A DNA stretch of 64,000 nt, from the NCBI GenBank assembly GCA_031398915.1, contig JANNOG010000069.1:41125-105124 (forward strand), written 5' to 3'. The position numbers and the translations under genes are program-made. Of this stretch, positions 7,384 through 16,956 are shown one piece after another; position 1 is the first letter of the stretch; each line of letters starts with the position of its first letter. Origin of the DNA: JANNOG01 sp031398915. Its GTDB lineage: Bacteria > Actinomycetota > Actinomycetes > Actinomycetales > JBBAYJ01. The notes below the pieces were generated by a model, which searched no databases, was not told the DNA's origin, and was given only the letters and a program-made list of their open reading frames with translations.

Positions 7384-9449
7384 CGCCGGCGCAACGCTGG
7401 GCCGAATTGATCGAGGCGGTGCGCGCGGCTCAATTCGCGTACTACGTGCGTGACGCCCCGGACCTCAGCGACGGTGAATACGACGACCTGTGGCGCGAGT
7501 TGGTGGTGCTGGAGGCCGCGCACCCCGAACTCGTCAGTGCCGACAGCCCCACGCAGAACGTCGGCGGCACCTTCTCGACGGACTTCGCGCCGGTCGACCA
7601 TCTCGCTCGACTGATGAGCCTGGACAACGCGTTCACCCCCGACGAGTTGCGGGCCTGGGCGGGCAGGGCGCAGGTCGATGCCGGTACGGACGTCAGCTGG
7701 CTCTGCGAGCTGAAGATCGACGGGCTGGCCGTCAACCTGCGATACGACGACGGCGTCCTGGTGCTCGCCGCCACCCGCGGCGACGGCCGCACCGGCGAGG
7801 ACGTCACCCACAACGTGCGCACCATTCGCGGCATACCCCACCGGCTCGATCCCAGCGGACCGCCACCACCCCGGCGGATCGAGGTACGCGGCGAGGTGTT
7901 CTTTCCACTCGCCGGATTCGCCGACGTCAACGACGGTCTGGTCGAGGCCGGCCGGGCCCCGTTCGCCAACCCGCGCAACGCGGCGGCCGGATCGCTGCGC
8001 CAGAAGGACCCCCGGGTGACGGCGTCCCGTCCGCTGGCGATGCGGGTACACGGCGTCGGACTGATCGACGGCTTCAGCGCGACCGGCGACACCCCGGCCA
8101 CGCTGTCACAGGTCTACGACGCGCTGGCGGCGTGGGGACTGCCCACCTCGACCGCCGGCCGGGTGGTCGACGACGTCGACGGGGTCGTCGCCTATATCGA
8201 CTACTACGCCGAGCACCGCCACGACGTCGAGCACGAGATCGACGGTGTCGTCGTCAAGGTGGACGACCTGTCACTCCAGCGCCGCCTCGGCTCGACCAGC
8301 CGCGCCCCGCGGTGGGCCATCGCCTACAAGTACCCGCCCGAGCAGGTGCGGACGCGGCTGCTGGACATCGACGTCAACGTCGGTCGCACGGGTCGGGTGA
8401 CCCCGTTCGCGGTGATGACGCCCGTCGTCGTGGCCGGGTCGACAGTGGCCATGGCGACCCTGCACAACGCCGACGAGGTCCGGCGAAAGGGGGTCCTGAT
8501 CGGCGACATGGTGTGGCTGCGAAAAGCGGGCGACGTGATTCCCGAGGTGCTGGGCCCCGTGGTCGAGGTACGCGACGGCAGCGAGCGGGCGTTCGTCATG
8601 CCGACTCACTGCCCGACGTGCGGCACCGAACTGCGCCGAGACACCGAGACTGCCGTCGACCAGCGGTGCCCCAACAGTCGGCTGTGTCCCGCTCAGCTGC
8701 GAGAACGCCTGTTTCATGTCGCCGGCCGAGGCGCCTTCGACATCGAGGCGTTGGGCTGGGAGGGCTCCGGAGCGCTGCTGGACGCGGGTGTCATCACCGA
8801 CGAGGGCGATCTGTTCGACCTCACCGAGGAGTCGCTGCGGGCGGTCGCGCTGTACACCAACAAGAATGGCGACCTGTCCGCCAATGGGCGTCGACTGTTG
8901 GACAACCTCGCCCAGGCTCGGACCCGGGCACTGTGGCGGGTCCTGGTCGCGCTGTCGATCCGCCACGTCGGGCCGACCGCGGCGCGCTCACTCGCCACCC
9001 GATACGGGTCGATCGACGCGATCGCGGCGGCCGACGTGGACGACCTGGCGGCGACCGACGGCGTCGGCCCGACCATCGCGGCGGCTGTGACCTCGTGGTT
9101 CGCGGTCGACTGGCATATCCGCATCGTGGAGCGCTGGCGAGCGGCCGGGGTGGTGATGGCCGCCCCCACGGTCCCCGGCGGCGCTCGCCCCCTCGCCGGC
9201 CTCACCGTGGTGGTGACCGGCAGCCTCGATCATTACAGCCGGGACGAGGCCCGCGAGGCGCTGCTGGCGCGGGGCGCCAAGGTGTCGTCCGCGGTCTCTC
9301 GCAAGACCTCCGCCGTCGTCGCCGGTGCGAATCCCGGCACCAAACTGGACCGCGCCGAAGAATTGGGTGTGCTGGTTCTCGACGAGGCTCACTTCGACTT
9401 ACTGCTGACGGAAGGCCCTGCCGCCGCCGGTCTCGTCCCTATCGAATAA
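7380..9449 (+). CDS. ligA: NAD-dependent DNA ligase LigA
   Basis: A 689-residue replicative ligase that seals nicks with NAD as cofactor. Domains in order: Ia (residues 1-70), the adenylation domain with catalytic K112 in ELKIDGLAV, the OB fold, a four-cysteine zinc finger (CPTC ... CPNSRLC), helix-hairpin-helix repeats (HVGPTAARSLA, DGVGPTIAAAV) and a C-terminal BRCT domain (LAGLTVVVTGSL to the end). The frame is open upstream to 7104, but the GTG at 7380 overlaps the previous stop (GTGA) and starts the conserved TPAQRWAELIEAV segment. Confidence 0.97.
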   Translation: MTPAQRWAELIEAVRAAQFAYYVRDAPDLSDGEYDDLWRELVVLEAAHPELVSADSPTQNVGGTFSTDFAPVDHLARLMSLDNAFTPDELRAWAGRAQVDAGTDVSWLCELKIDGLAVNLRYDDGVLVLAATRGDGRTGEDVTHNVRTIRGIPHRLDPSGPPPPRRIEVRGEVFFPLAGFADVNDGLVEAGRAPFANPRNAAAGSLRQKDPRVTASRPLAMRVHGVGLIDGFSATGDTPATLSQVYDALAAWGLPTSTAGRVVDDVDGVVAYIDYYAEHRHDVEHEIDGVVVKVDDLSLQRRLGSTSRAPRWAIAYKYPPEQVRTRLLDIDVNVGRTGRVTPFAVMTPVVVAGSTVAMATLHNADEVRRKGVLIGDMVWLRKAGDVIPEVLGPVVEVRDGSERAFVMPTHCPTCGTELRRDTETAVDQRCPNSRLCPAQLRERLFHVAGRGAFDIEALGWEGSGALLDAGVITDEGDLFDLTEESLRAVALYTNKNGDLSANGRRLLDNLAQARTRALWRVLVALSIRHVGPTAARSLATRYGSIDAIAAADVDDLAATDGVGPTIAAAVTSWFAVDWHIRIVERWRAAGVVMAAPTVPGGARPLAGLTVVVTGSLDHYSRDEAREALLARGAKVSSAVSRKTSAVVAGANPGTKLDRAEELGVLVLDEAHFDLLLTEGPAAAGLVPIE

Positions 9450-9485
9450 CCACGAAACGCCCAAAACATCACCGGGACGAGCGTG

Positions 9486-9512
9486 CGTTACCAGCAGTAA
9501 CGTGATTGTTAC
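9486..9512. promoter_or_regulatory. CGTTAC/GTAACG inverted repeat with third GTTAC copy
   Basis: CGTTAC (9486-9491), five bases, then GTAACG (9497-9502) form a perfect 6-bp inverted repeat; another GTTAC follows at 9508-9512. This lies about 85-105 bases before the GGDEF-EAL gene in the only sizeable gap there. It looks like a dimeric repressor operator, for example of a TetR-type protein, but no regulator gene is adjacent. Confidence 0.35.
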
Positions 9513-9562
9513 GGAAATGCTTGCGGTCGCGGCGTCCGGCGCACATGATGACTGCCTGTCAC

Positions 9563-9580
9563 CCGGTGGAAACCCACCGG
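9563..9580 (+). promoter_or_regulatory. 7-bp hairpin next to the start of the GGDEF-EAL gene
   Basis: CCGGTGG and CCACCGG pair perfectly around an AAAC loop. The stem ends 13 bases before the GTG at 9594, so it could affect ribosome access or mark the end of the ligA transcript. There is no following U-run. Confidence 0.35.
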
Positions 9581-9593
9581 ATGCACCGTTTGA

Positions 9594-11702
9594 GTGAGGG
9601 GAGCCTCGTTGGGTCCGGGCAGTGTTCGGCTGTACGAGGTCTCCACCTTCCGGAAATGGCTGCGATCCCCCGCCGCCCTCACCCCGTTGCTGCTGGTAGC
9701 CGTTCTGTCGGCCTTGTCGAGCGTCGTCCTGTGGCGCGACACCGCCGCCTCCCTCGACGCCGGCGCAGGAATCGCCGACCTGGCGGGGTCCACCGCGATG
9801 GCGGGTGCGGCCGTCGCCCTCGGTCTGATGATCGTCGGTCAGGTGTGGTCCGTTCTGCCGGGTCGAGTCGGTGACATCCCCACGCAGGGCTGGACCACGT
9901 CGGTCTCGGTGGCCGCACTGTTCGTCGCCGGCCCGTTCGTCGCGGTCGCCGTCGCCACGATCGCGACCGGCGCGGGGTTGCTCGTCGACCGGCGGCGTTC
10001 GGGGCGCCGAGCCGCCCGAGCCGCCGCCGACCTCGGTGGTCTGGTCGTCGCCGGAGTCCTGCTGATCGCCGCCGCGGGGGGTGGCGTGCCCAGTGAGGCG
10101 TTCCCCGCAGCCGGCTGGCTGGCCATCGTCCACGCCGGCGTCGTCGTGATCTCGGTCTTCGCCGCCCACATGCTGGTGGGCGCCGTGGTCGACACCCTGG
10201 GTCGCAGCGGGTCGCTCTGGGAGGCCCTCGACGCGCGGGTTCGGGACACCGGCGTGGTCGTCGCTGCCCTGGTCCTGCTCGGTCCCGCCATCGCGGTACT
10301 GCTCAACGCGTCCGTCTGGCTCGCGATCGGTGCCGTCACCGCGGTGAGCGCCATAGAGATCCTGGCCCGCGGCGGGCGCGACGTCGCCCTGTCCGAGCAG
10401 GTCGACCCGTTGACCGGCCTGGTCACCCGCGACGGCCTGCAGGCCCGGATGGAGAGCGCGGTCCGGGCGGCGGTCTCCGACGACGTCCCCTCCGCGCTGC
10501 TGGTGGTCGACCTCGACCGTTTCACCGAGCTCAACGAGGGCCACGGTCAGCTGACGGGGGATCGGGTGTTGCGGGTGGTCGCGGAACGGCTGCGAGCTGC
10601 CACTCGTCCGGTCGACATCGTGGCTCGCCTCGGTGGCGACGAATTCGGCGTCCTCGTTCCGGGGGTGGGTGACGTGGACGCGCTGACTGATCTCGCGAAG
10701 CGCCTGCGATCGTCGTTGTCCGAGGTCATCGACGGTAACGGGCCGCTCTTCGGACCGGGTGCCAGCATCGGGGTGGCGCTGACCCCCGATCACGCCGCCA
10801 CGGCCAAGCAACTCCTCGCCCGAGCCGACCTGGCGATGTACGCGGCGAAGGACACCGCGACGGGCGTCCGGATCTACGACGAGCGGACCGACCACGCCTC
10901 CGCCGAGCGCCTCGGACTGGTCGCCTCATTACGGTCGGCGCTCGACGACGGCGGACTCCACCTGGCCTATCAGCCCAAGGTCGCGCTGGGCCCCGACGGG
11001 GACCGGTTGGCCGGCGTCGAGGCCTTGTTGCGCTGGGACGATCCCGGACGAGGCCAGGTGGCCCCGGGCTATTTCATCCCGCTGATCGAACAGACCGGAT
11101 TGATGGGCCGGTTGACCACCGCGGTACTGGACCTGGCCCTCGATCAGGTGGCCCGGTGGCTCCAGCAGGGCGAGCGCATCCCGGTGGCCGTCAACATCAG
11201 CCTGCGCGACCTCGAAGACCCGGATTTCGCCGATCGAACCTCCGCCAGCCTCATCCACGCCGGCGTCCCCGGATCTCTGCTGACCCTGGAGATCACCGAG
11301 CGGGTGCTGACCGGCGACCTCTCGGCCGTCGTGGCGACGATGGAGCGCCTGGAGCGGGTCGGCATCCGGATGAGCCTCGACGACTTCGGCACCGGCTGGT
11401 CGTCGCTGCTGCTGCTGCGCCGGCTGCCGGTCGCCGAGGTCAAGCTCGACCGCTCGTTCGTCGACGGCGTGGACGGCGACGACGCCGACACCGCCGTCGT
11501 CCAGGCCGTCGTCGACCTGGCGCGCCGACTCAACCTGACCATGGTCGCCGAAGGGGTGGAACGTCCGTCCACGCTGGCCCGGCTGCGGCTGATCGGGTGC
11601 GACGTCGCGCAGGGCTACCTGCTCGCAGAGCCGCTCAAGCCGACCGACGTGGTTCGCTGGGTGCGTCGTCACGCTCCGCCGCGACTGCGAGTCGTCTCAT
11701 AG
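9594..11702 (+). CDS. Membrane-bound GGDEF-EAL protein (cyclic di-GMP synthesis/hydrolysis)
   Basis: A 702-residue protein. About the first 265 residues hold some six to seven hydrophobic segments and form a membrane sensor region of no family I recognise. The diguanylate cyclase domain follows, with an intact signature GGDEF at 347-351 and the DLDRFTELN metal-binding segment. The EAL phosphodiesterase domain has intact E476-A477-L478 (VEALLRW), NISLRDLED, EITERVL and DDFGTGWSS, so both active sites look functional and the protein may switch between making and breaking c-di-GMP. An RxxD inhibitory site is not obvious. The GTG at 9594 has an upstream GAGTGA stretch as a weak ribosome binding site; gatC follows 10 bases after the stop but has its own promoter-like box. 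Confidence 0.9.
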   Translation: MRGASLGPGSVRLYEVSTFRKWLRSPAALTPLLLVAVLSALSSVVLWRDTAASLDAGAGIADLAGSTAMAGAAVALGLMIVGQVWSVLPGRVGDIPTQGWTTSVSVAALFVAGPFVAVAVATIATGAGLLVDRRRSGRRAARAAADLGGLVVAGVLLIAAAGGGVPSEAFPAAGWLAIVHAGVVVISVFAAHMLVGAVVDTLGRSGSLWEALDARVRDTGVVVAALVLLGPAIAVLLNASVWLAIGAVTAVSAIEILARGGRDVALSEQVDPLTGLVTRDGLQARMESAVRAAVSDDVPSALLVVDLDRFTELNEGHGQLTGDRVLRVVAERLRAATRPVDIVARLGGDEFGVLVPGVGDVDALTDLAKRLRSSLSEVIDGNGPLFGPGASIGVALTPDHAATAKQLLARADLAMYAAKDTATGVRIYDERTDHASAERLGLVASLRSALDDGGLHLAYQPKVALGPDGDRLAGVEALLRWDDPGRGQVAPGYFIPLIEQTGLMGRLTTAVLDLALDQVARWLQQGERIPVAVNISLRDLEDPDFADRTSASLIHAGVPGSLLTLEITERVLTGDLSAVVATMERLERVGIRMSLDDFGTGWSSLLLLRRLPVAEVKLDRSFVDGVDGDDADTAVVQAVVDLARRLNLTMVAEGVERPSTLARLRLIGCDVAQGYLLAEPLKPTDVVRWVRRHAPPRLRVVS

Positions 11703-11705
11703 ACT
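11700..11705 (+). promoter_or_regulatory. -10-like box TAGACT for gatCAB
   Basis: TAGACT overlaps the GGDEF-EAL stop codon and ends 7 bases before the GTG of gatC, with no ribosome binding site. This fits a leaderless gatCAB mRNA. Confidence 0.45.
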
Positions 11706-11712
11706 CCGCCCC

Positions 11713-12015
11713 GTGCCTCCCGAAACCCTCAGCGGCGACGATGTCGTCCATCTGGCCACGCTTGCCCGGATCGACCTCGACGCCGACGAACGCGAGCTGA
11801 TGGCCGGTCAACTCTCGGGCATCCTGGCGGCGGTGGCCCGCGTGCAATCGGTGGCCGGATCGGACATTCCGGCAACGTCGCACCCGTTGCCGCTGGTCAA
11901 CGTCATGCGCCCAGACGTTCCCCGGCCCAGCCTGGACACCGAGGAGGCGCTGTCCGGGGCGCCCGCTCGTGAGGGCTACCGGTTCCGGGTGCCGCGCATC
12001 CTCGAGGAGGACTGA
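11713..12015 (+). CDS. gatC: Asp/Glu-tRNA amidotransferase subunit C
   Basis: A 100-residue subunit that wraps around and stabilises GatA and GatB. It shows the family pattern VVHLATLARIDLDADE at the N-terminus, SHPLPLVNVMRPDVP in the middle and FRVPRIL at the end. The complex turns misacylated Glu-tRNA-Gln (and Asp-tRNA-Asn) into the correct aminoacyl-tRNA. gatA begins one base after the stop, and the 3' end of gatC (GAGGAGG) supplies its ribosome binding site. Confidence 0.95.
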   Translation: MPPETLSGDDVVHLATLARIDLDADERELMAGQLSGILAAVARVQSVAGSDIPATSHPLPLVNVMRPDVPRPSLDTEEALSGAPAREGYRFRVPRILEED

Positions 12016-12016
12016 C

Positions 12017-13546
12017 GTGAGCGAGTTGCTGCAGCGCACCGCCGCCGACCTGGCCGAGCTCTTGGCCGCGCGCGAGGTGTCCGCGGTCGAGCTCACCCGG
12101 GCTCACCTGGACCGGATCGCAGCGGTCGACGGTGATCAGGATCGCGGGATCCACGCCTTCCTTCACGTCGACGACGCCGGAGCACTGGCGACCGCGGCCG
12201 CGGTCGACGGCGCCCGCGCCCGGGGCGAGATCGTGGGCCGGCTGGCCGGCGTCCCGATCGCGGTCAAGGACGTCCTGGCCACCCGGGGCATGCCGACCAC
12301 CTGCGGATCCGCGGTGTTGCGCGGCTGGGTACCGCCCTACGACGCCACGGTCGTCTCCCGACTGCGCGGCGCCGGGATGCCCATCCTCGGAAAGACCAAC
12401 ATGGACGAGTTCGCCATGGGGTCCTCCACCGAGCACTCGGCCTACGGGCCCACCCGCAATCCGTGGGACCTGGAGCGGATCCCCGGCGGGTCCGGTGGCG
12501 GGTCGGCCGCGGCCGTCGCCGGGTTCGAGGCGCCACTGGCGATCGGCACCGACACGGGTGGCAGCATCCGACAGCCGGCTGCGGTCACCGGGACCGTCGG
12601 CGTCAAGCCCACCTACGGCGGGGTGTCCCGCTACGGCCTCGTGGCGCTGGCCAGCAGCCTCGACCAGGCCGGGCCGTGCGCGCGGACCGTGCTGGACGCC
12701 GCCCTGCTGCATGCCGTCATCGGCGGGCACGACCCACTGGACTCGACGTCGCTGGACGAACCGATCCCCGATGTCGTGGCGGCCGCCCGCGAGGGTGCCG
12801 GCGGCGACCTGTCCGGCGCCCGGGTCGGTGTGGTGCGTGAGCTGGGGGGGGCCGGTCACACCGCCGGCTACGACCCCGACGTGCTGGCCCGATTCACCGA
12901 GTCGGTGGCCCTGCTCACCGCTGCCGGTGCGGAGGTCGTCGAGGTGGATTGTCCCCACTTCGAGTACGCCCTGGAGGCGTACTACCTGATCCTGCCGAGT
13001 GAGGCCAGCAGCAACCTGGCCCGATTCGATGCCATGCGCTACGGACTGCGGGTGGGTGACGGCGACCCCGGCGCCACCGCCGAGCAGGTGATGTCGGCGA
13101 CCCGCGCCGCCGGCTTCGGTGCCGAGGTCAAGCGGCGCATCATCCTGGGCACCTATGCCCTGTCCGCGGGTTACTACGAGGCGTTCTACGGCAGTGCCCA
13201 GAAGGTGCGCACCCTGGTCCAGCGTGACTTCGCGGCCGCGTTCGAGCGATGTGACGTGCTGGTGTCGCCGACCGCGCCGACCCCCGCGTTCCGCTTCGGC
13301 GACAAGCTGTCGGACCCGCTGGCGATGTACCTCAACGACGTGGCCACCATTCCCGCCAACCTGGCGGGCGTGCCGGGGATGTCGCTGCCCAGCGGCCTGG
13401 CCGGCGGGCTTCCCGCAGGCATCCAGATCCTCGCCCCTGCCCGGGCCGACGACCGGCTGTACCGCGTGGGTGCGGCGTTGGAGGCCCGGTTGTTGGCCGA
13501 GTGGGGCCGCCCCCTCGTCCCGCCCGCACTGGAGGTGTCCGTATGA
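12017..13546 (+). CDS. gatA: Asp/Glu-tRNA amidotransferase subunit A
   Basis: A 509-residue amidase-signature enzyme that releases ammonia from glutamine for the transamidation. The Ser-cisSer-Lys triad is visible as K84 (PIAVKDV), S159 (GGSGGGS) and S183 (DTGGSIRQP); the spacing matches characterised GatA. The GTG at 12017 is preceded by GAGGAGG and gives the conserved N-terminus. The stop overlaps the ATG of gatB by 4 bases. GatCAB implies that this organism makes Gln-tRNA, and perhaps Asn-tRNA, indirectly. Confidence 0.97.
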   Translation: MSELLQRTAADLAELLAAREVSAVELTRAHLDRIAAVDGDQDRGIHAFLHVDDAGALATAAAVDGARARGEIVGRLAGVPIAVKDVLATRGMPTTCGSAVLRGWVPPYDATVVSRLRGAGMPILGKTNMDEFAMGSSTEHSAYGPTRNPWDLERIPGGSGGGSAAAVAGFEAPLAIGTDTGGSIRQPAAVTGTVGVKPTYGGVSRYGLVALASSLDQAGPCARTVLDAALLHAVIGGHDPLDSTSLDEPIPDVVAAAREGAGGDLSGARVGVVRELGGAGHTAGYDPDVLARFTESVALLTAAGAEVVEVDCPHFEYALEAYYLILPSEASSNLARFDAMRYGLRVGDGDPGATAEQVMSATRAAGFGAEVKRRIILGTYALSAGYYEAFYGSAQKVRTLVQRDFAAAFERCDVLVSPTAPTPAFRFGDKLSDPLAMYLNDVATIPANLAGVPGMSLPSGLAGGLPAGIQILAPARADDRLYRVGAALEARLLAEWGRPLVPPALEVSV

Positions 13547-15093
13547 CCGCCACGATCGGTTCCGGTGTCGACGTCACCGGCTTCGACGATTCGCTGCTGG
13601 AGTTGGCCACCTACGAGGAGGCAGTCGCGCAGTTCGACCCGGTCATGGGTTTCGAGGTCCACGTCGAACTCAATACCCGGACCAAGATGTTCTGCGGCTG
13701 CGCGCACTCGTTCGGTGCGCCACCCAATTCGCAGACCTGCCCGACGTGTCTCGGCCTACCCGGATCGCTTCCGGTCGTCAACGAGGCCGCCGTCCGCTCG
13801 GCCGTCCGCATCGGCCTGGCGCTCAACTGCACCATCGCCGCGCGGTGCCGGTTCGCCCGCAAGAACTACTTCTACCCGGACATGCCCAAGGACTTCCAGA
13901 CGTCGCAGTACGACGAGCCGATCGCCTACGACGGGTGGCTGGACGTCGAACTGGGCGATGGCGAGATCGTGCGGATCCCCATCGAACGGGCGCACATGGA
14001 AGAGGACACCGGTAAGTCCACCCATGTCGGCGGCGCGACCGGACGGATACACGGGGCGGCGTACTCCCTCGTGGACTACAACCGCGCCGGGATCCCCCTG
14101 ATCGAGATCGTGACCCGGCCCATCGAGGGCACCGGTGCCCGGGCGGCCGAGATCGCCCGCGCGTACGTCGGGGCGCTGCGCGACGTGCTGCTCGGCCTCG
14201 GTGTGTCCGACGTCCGGATGGAACAGGGGTCGTTGCGCTGCGACGCCAACGTGTCGTTGCGGTCCGCCGCGGACGCACCTCTCGGTATTCGCTCCGAGAC
14301 CAAGAACGTGAACTCGCTGCGCAGCGTCGAACGCGCCGTCCGCTACGAGGTGCGTCGTCAGGCTGCGCGGTTGAGCGCGGGCCACCGCGTGGTCCAGGAG
14401 ACCAGGCACTGGCACGAGGACACCGGCATGACCACGTCGGGGCGCAGTAAGGAGGGCGCCGAGGACTACCGGTACTTCCCCGAGCCCGACCTGGTTCCGA
14501 TCGCCCCCGACCCGGCATGGGTGGCCGAGTTGCGAACGGGTCTGCCCGAGGCCCCGGCCGTGCGCCGACGCCGGCAGATGGCCGAGTGGGGGTTCGGCGA
14601 CCTCGAGATGCGCGACGTGCTGAATGCCGGCGCCGCCGAACTGATCAGCGAGACCATCGAGGCCGGCGCCGCCCCCACGGCGGCCCGCAAGTGGTGGCTC
14701 GGCGAGCTGTCGCGGCGTGCCAAGGCGGCCGACGTGGGCCTCGCCGACCTGGCGGTCACGCCGCGACAGGTCGCCGCCCTGCAGGGTCTGGTCGAGGCCG
14801 GCCGGCTGACCGACCGACTGGCGCGTGACGTCCTCGACGGGGTGCTGGCCGGCGAGGGTGAGCCGGAGGACGTTCTCGTGGCCCGCGGCGTGGAGGTGGT
14901 CAGCGACGACGGTGCCCTCACGGCCGCCATCGATCGGGCCATCGCCGCCAACCCCGACGTGGTCGCCAAGATCGCCGCCGGCAAGGTGCAGGCCGCCGGA
15001 GCCTTGATCGGCGCGGTCATGAAAGAGATGAACGGCTCGGCCGACGCGGCCCGGGTCCGCCAGCTACTGGTGGAGCGCGTCGCGGCCGAGTGA
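13543..15093 (+). CDS. gatB: Asp/Glu-tRNA amidotransferase subunit B
   Basis: A 516-residue subunit that binds the misacylated tRNA, phosphorylates its side chain and receives ammonia from GatA. It has the GFEVHVELNT opening, the zinc cysteines in FCGCAHSF and TCPTCLG, the RKNYFYPDMPK motif, EEDTGK, and the C-terminal YqeY-like tail domain (about 375-516). The frame is open upstream, but the ATG at 13543 overlaps the gatA stop. A GC-rich hairpin follows the gene. Confidence 0.97.
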   Translation: MTATIGSGVDVTGFDDSLLELATYEEAVAQFDPVMGFEVHVELNTRTKMFCGCAHSFGAPPNSQTCPTCLGLPGSLPVVNEAAVRSAVRIGLALNCTIAARCRFARKNYFYPDMPKDFQTSQYDEPIAYDGWLDVELGDGEIVRIPIERAHMEEDTGKSTHVGGATGRIHGAAYSLVDYNRAGIPLIEIVTRPIEGTGARAAEIARAYVGALRDVLLGLGVSDVRMEQGSLRCDANVSLRSAADAPLGIRSETKNVNSLRSVERAVRYEVRRQAARLSAGHRVVQETRHWHEDTGMTTSGRSKEGAEDYRYFPEPDLVPIAPDPAWVAELRTGLPEAPAVRRRRQMAEWGFGDLEMRDVLNAGAAELISETIEAGAAPTAARKWWLGELSRRAKAADVGLADLAVTPRQVAALQGLVEAGRLTDRLARDVLDGVLAGEGEPEDVLVARGVEVVSDDGALTAAIDRAIAANPDVVAKIAAGKVQAAGALIGAVMKEMNGSADAARVRQLLVERVAAE

Positions 15094-15098
15094 CGCGC

Positions 15099-15114
15099 CC
15101 GCGGAACGCCGCGG
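15099..15114 (+). terminator. GC hairpin after gatB
   Basis: CCGCGG and CCGCGG pair around an AACG loop just after the gatB stop. There is no U-run, so termination is only a possibility. Confidence 0.3.
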
Positions 15115-15149
15115 CGGCCCTGCCCACCGGGACGGCGCGACACGCCGGT

Positions 15150-15155
15150 TAAGGT
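15150..15155 (+). promoter_or_regulatory. -10-like box TAAGGT for ilvD
   Basis: TAAGGT ends 7 bases before the ATG at 15163 and supports that start over the in-frame GTG at 15154, which overlaps the box. It fits a leaderless transcript, although AAGG could also act as a Shine-Dalgarno. Confidence 0.45.
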
Positions 15156-15162
15156 GCCGAGC

Positions 15163-16851
15163 ATGGTCGACATCAAGCCCCGTTCCCGCGACGTCACCGA
15201 CGGCATGGAGCGGGCGGGCGCTCGCGGCATGCTGCGGGCCGTCGGCTTGGGCGACGAGGACTTCGCCAAGCCGCAGATCGGCATCGCCAGCAGCTGGAAC
15301 GAGATCACGCCGTGCAACCTCTCGTTGGACCGCCTCGCCCAGTCGGCGAAGGAGGGGGTGCACGCGGCCGGGGGATACCCGCTCGAATTCGCCACCATCA
15401 GCGTGTCCGACGGCATCTCGATGGGCCACTCGGGAATGCACTTCTCGCTGGTCAGCCGCGAGGTCATCGCCGACAGCGTCGAGACGGTGATGGAGGCCGA
15501 GCGTCTGGACGGCACGGTGTTGCTGGCCGGCTGCGACAAGTCGCTGCCCGGCATGATGATGGCGGCGGCCCGGCTGGACGTGTCCGCGGTGTTCGTCTAC
15601 GCCGGATCGACGCTGCCCGGCAGGGCCACGATGTCCGACGGTACCGAGCGCGAGGTCACGATCATCGACGCCTTCGAGGCGGTCGGTGCCTGCGCTCGTG
15701 GGCTGATGAGTCGCCAGGACGTCGACGCGATCGAGCGGGCGATCTGCCCGGGCGAGGGCGCCTGCGGCGGGATGTACACCGCCAACACGATGGCCAGCAT
15801 CGGTGAGGCCATCGGATTGTCGCTGCCCGGTTCGGCCGCGCCGCCGGCGACCGATCGACGTCGTGACGGTTTCGCCAGGCGGTCGGGTCAGGCGGTGGTG
15901 GGACTGCTGGAGCGTGGGATCACCACGCGTCAGATCCTCACCCGTGAGGCCTTCGAGAACGCGATCGCGGTACTCATGGCGTTCGGCGGGTCCACCAACG
16001 CGGTGCTGCACCTGTTGGCGTTGGCTCACGAGGCGGACGTGCCCCTCGAACTCGACGACTTCACCCGGATCGGGGCGAAGGTGCCGCACGTGGCCGACCT
16101 CAAGCCGTTCGGTCGCCACGTCATGACCGACGTCGACCGCATCGGCGGCGTGCCCGTGGTGCTGAACGCGCTGCTCCAGGCGGGATTCCTGCACGGCGAC
16201 GCGCTGACCGTGACGGGCTCGACGATGGCCGAGAACCTCGCGGCGCTGAATCTGCCCCCGGTCGACGGCACGGTCATCCGTAGCTTCGCGTCCCCGATGC
16301 ACGCGACCGGCGGCATCACGGTGCTGTGGGGGTCGCTGGCACCGGACGGCGCCGTGGTCAAGAGCGCGGGCTTCGACGCGACGGTGTTCGAGGGGACGGC
16401 GCGGGTGTTCGACCGCGAACAGCCCGCGATGGACGCGGTCGAAGCAGGCACGGTCGCCGCCGGTGACGTGGTGATCATCCGCTACGAAGGGCCCAAGGGC
16501 GGTCCGGGAATGCGCGAGATGCTGGCGGTCACAGCTGCGATCAAGGGCGCCGGTCTGGGCAAGGACGTCCTGCTGTTGACCGATGGCCGGTTCTCGGGTG
16601 GCACCACCGGCCTGTGCGTCGGTCATATCGCCCCGGAGGCCTCCGACGGCGGGCCGATCGCCTTCGTCCGCGACGGTGACCGGATCCGGCTGGACGTGGC
16701 GAACGGCCGATTGGACCTGTTGGTGGACCCGGCCGAGTTGGCGAGCCGCGCCGAAGGGTGGACGCCACTGCCGTCGGCCTACACCCGAGGGGTCCTCGCC
16801 AAGTACGCCAAGCTGGTCGGCAGCGCGCGCTACGGCGCCGTCACGGGGTGA
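15163..16851 (+). CDS. ilvD: Dihydroxy-acid dehydratase
   Basis: A 562-residue Fe-S dehydratase that makes the 2-keto acids of valine and isoleucine from their dihydroxy precursors. Cluster and active-site motifs are present: SSWNEITPCNLS, LAGCDKSLPGM and GEGACGGMYTANTMA, each with its cysteine, then FGGSTNAVLH and the C-terminal TDGRFSGGTTGLCVGH. Length and motifs fit the family. It is transcribed apart from ilvBNC, about 1.5 kb away with an alcohol dehydrogenase gene between. The ATG is chosen because a -10-like box lies 7 bases upstream. Confidence 0.96.
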   Translation: MVDIKPRSRDVTDGMERAGARGMLRAVGLGDEDFAKPQIGIASSWNEITPCNLSLDRLAQSAKEGVHAAGGYPLEFATISVSDGISMGHSGMHFSLVSREVIADSVETVMEAERLDGTVLLAGCDKSLPGMMMAAARLDVSAVFVYAGSTLPGRATMSDGTEREVTIIDAFEAVGACARGLMSRQDVDAIERAICPGEGACGGMYTANTMASIGEAIGLSLPGSAAPPATDRRRDGFARRSGQAVVGLLERGITTRQILTREAFENAIAVLMAFGGSTNAVLHLLALAHEADVPLELDDFTRIGAKVPHVADLKPFGRHVMTDVDRIGGVPVVLNALLQAGFLHGDALTVTGSTMAENLAALNLPPVDGTVIRSFASPMHATGGITVLWGSLAPDGAVVKSAGFDATVFEGTARVFDREQPAMDAVEAGTVAAGDVVIIRYEGPKGGPGMREMLAVTAAIKGAGLGKDVLLLTDGRFSGGTTGLCVGHIAPEASDGGPIAFVRDGDRIRLDVANGRLDLLVDPAELASRAEGWTPLPSAYTRGVLAKYAKLVGSARYGAVTG

Positions 16852-16956
16852 CCCCTTCCGCTCTCCGGAATCTCGACATCGCGAGAGGGCGGGCTGGGAC
16901 GTAGCGTCGAGGCTCTCGCCGGCGACATCGCCGCGGGCGGCGTCGAGGAGGACACC

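Noticed and set aside
9500..9593. Possible c-di-GMP riboswitch before the GGDEF-EAL gene
   Set aside because: I could not match the conserved GEMM core or its tetraloop-receptor pair; only a simple hairpin is present.
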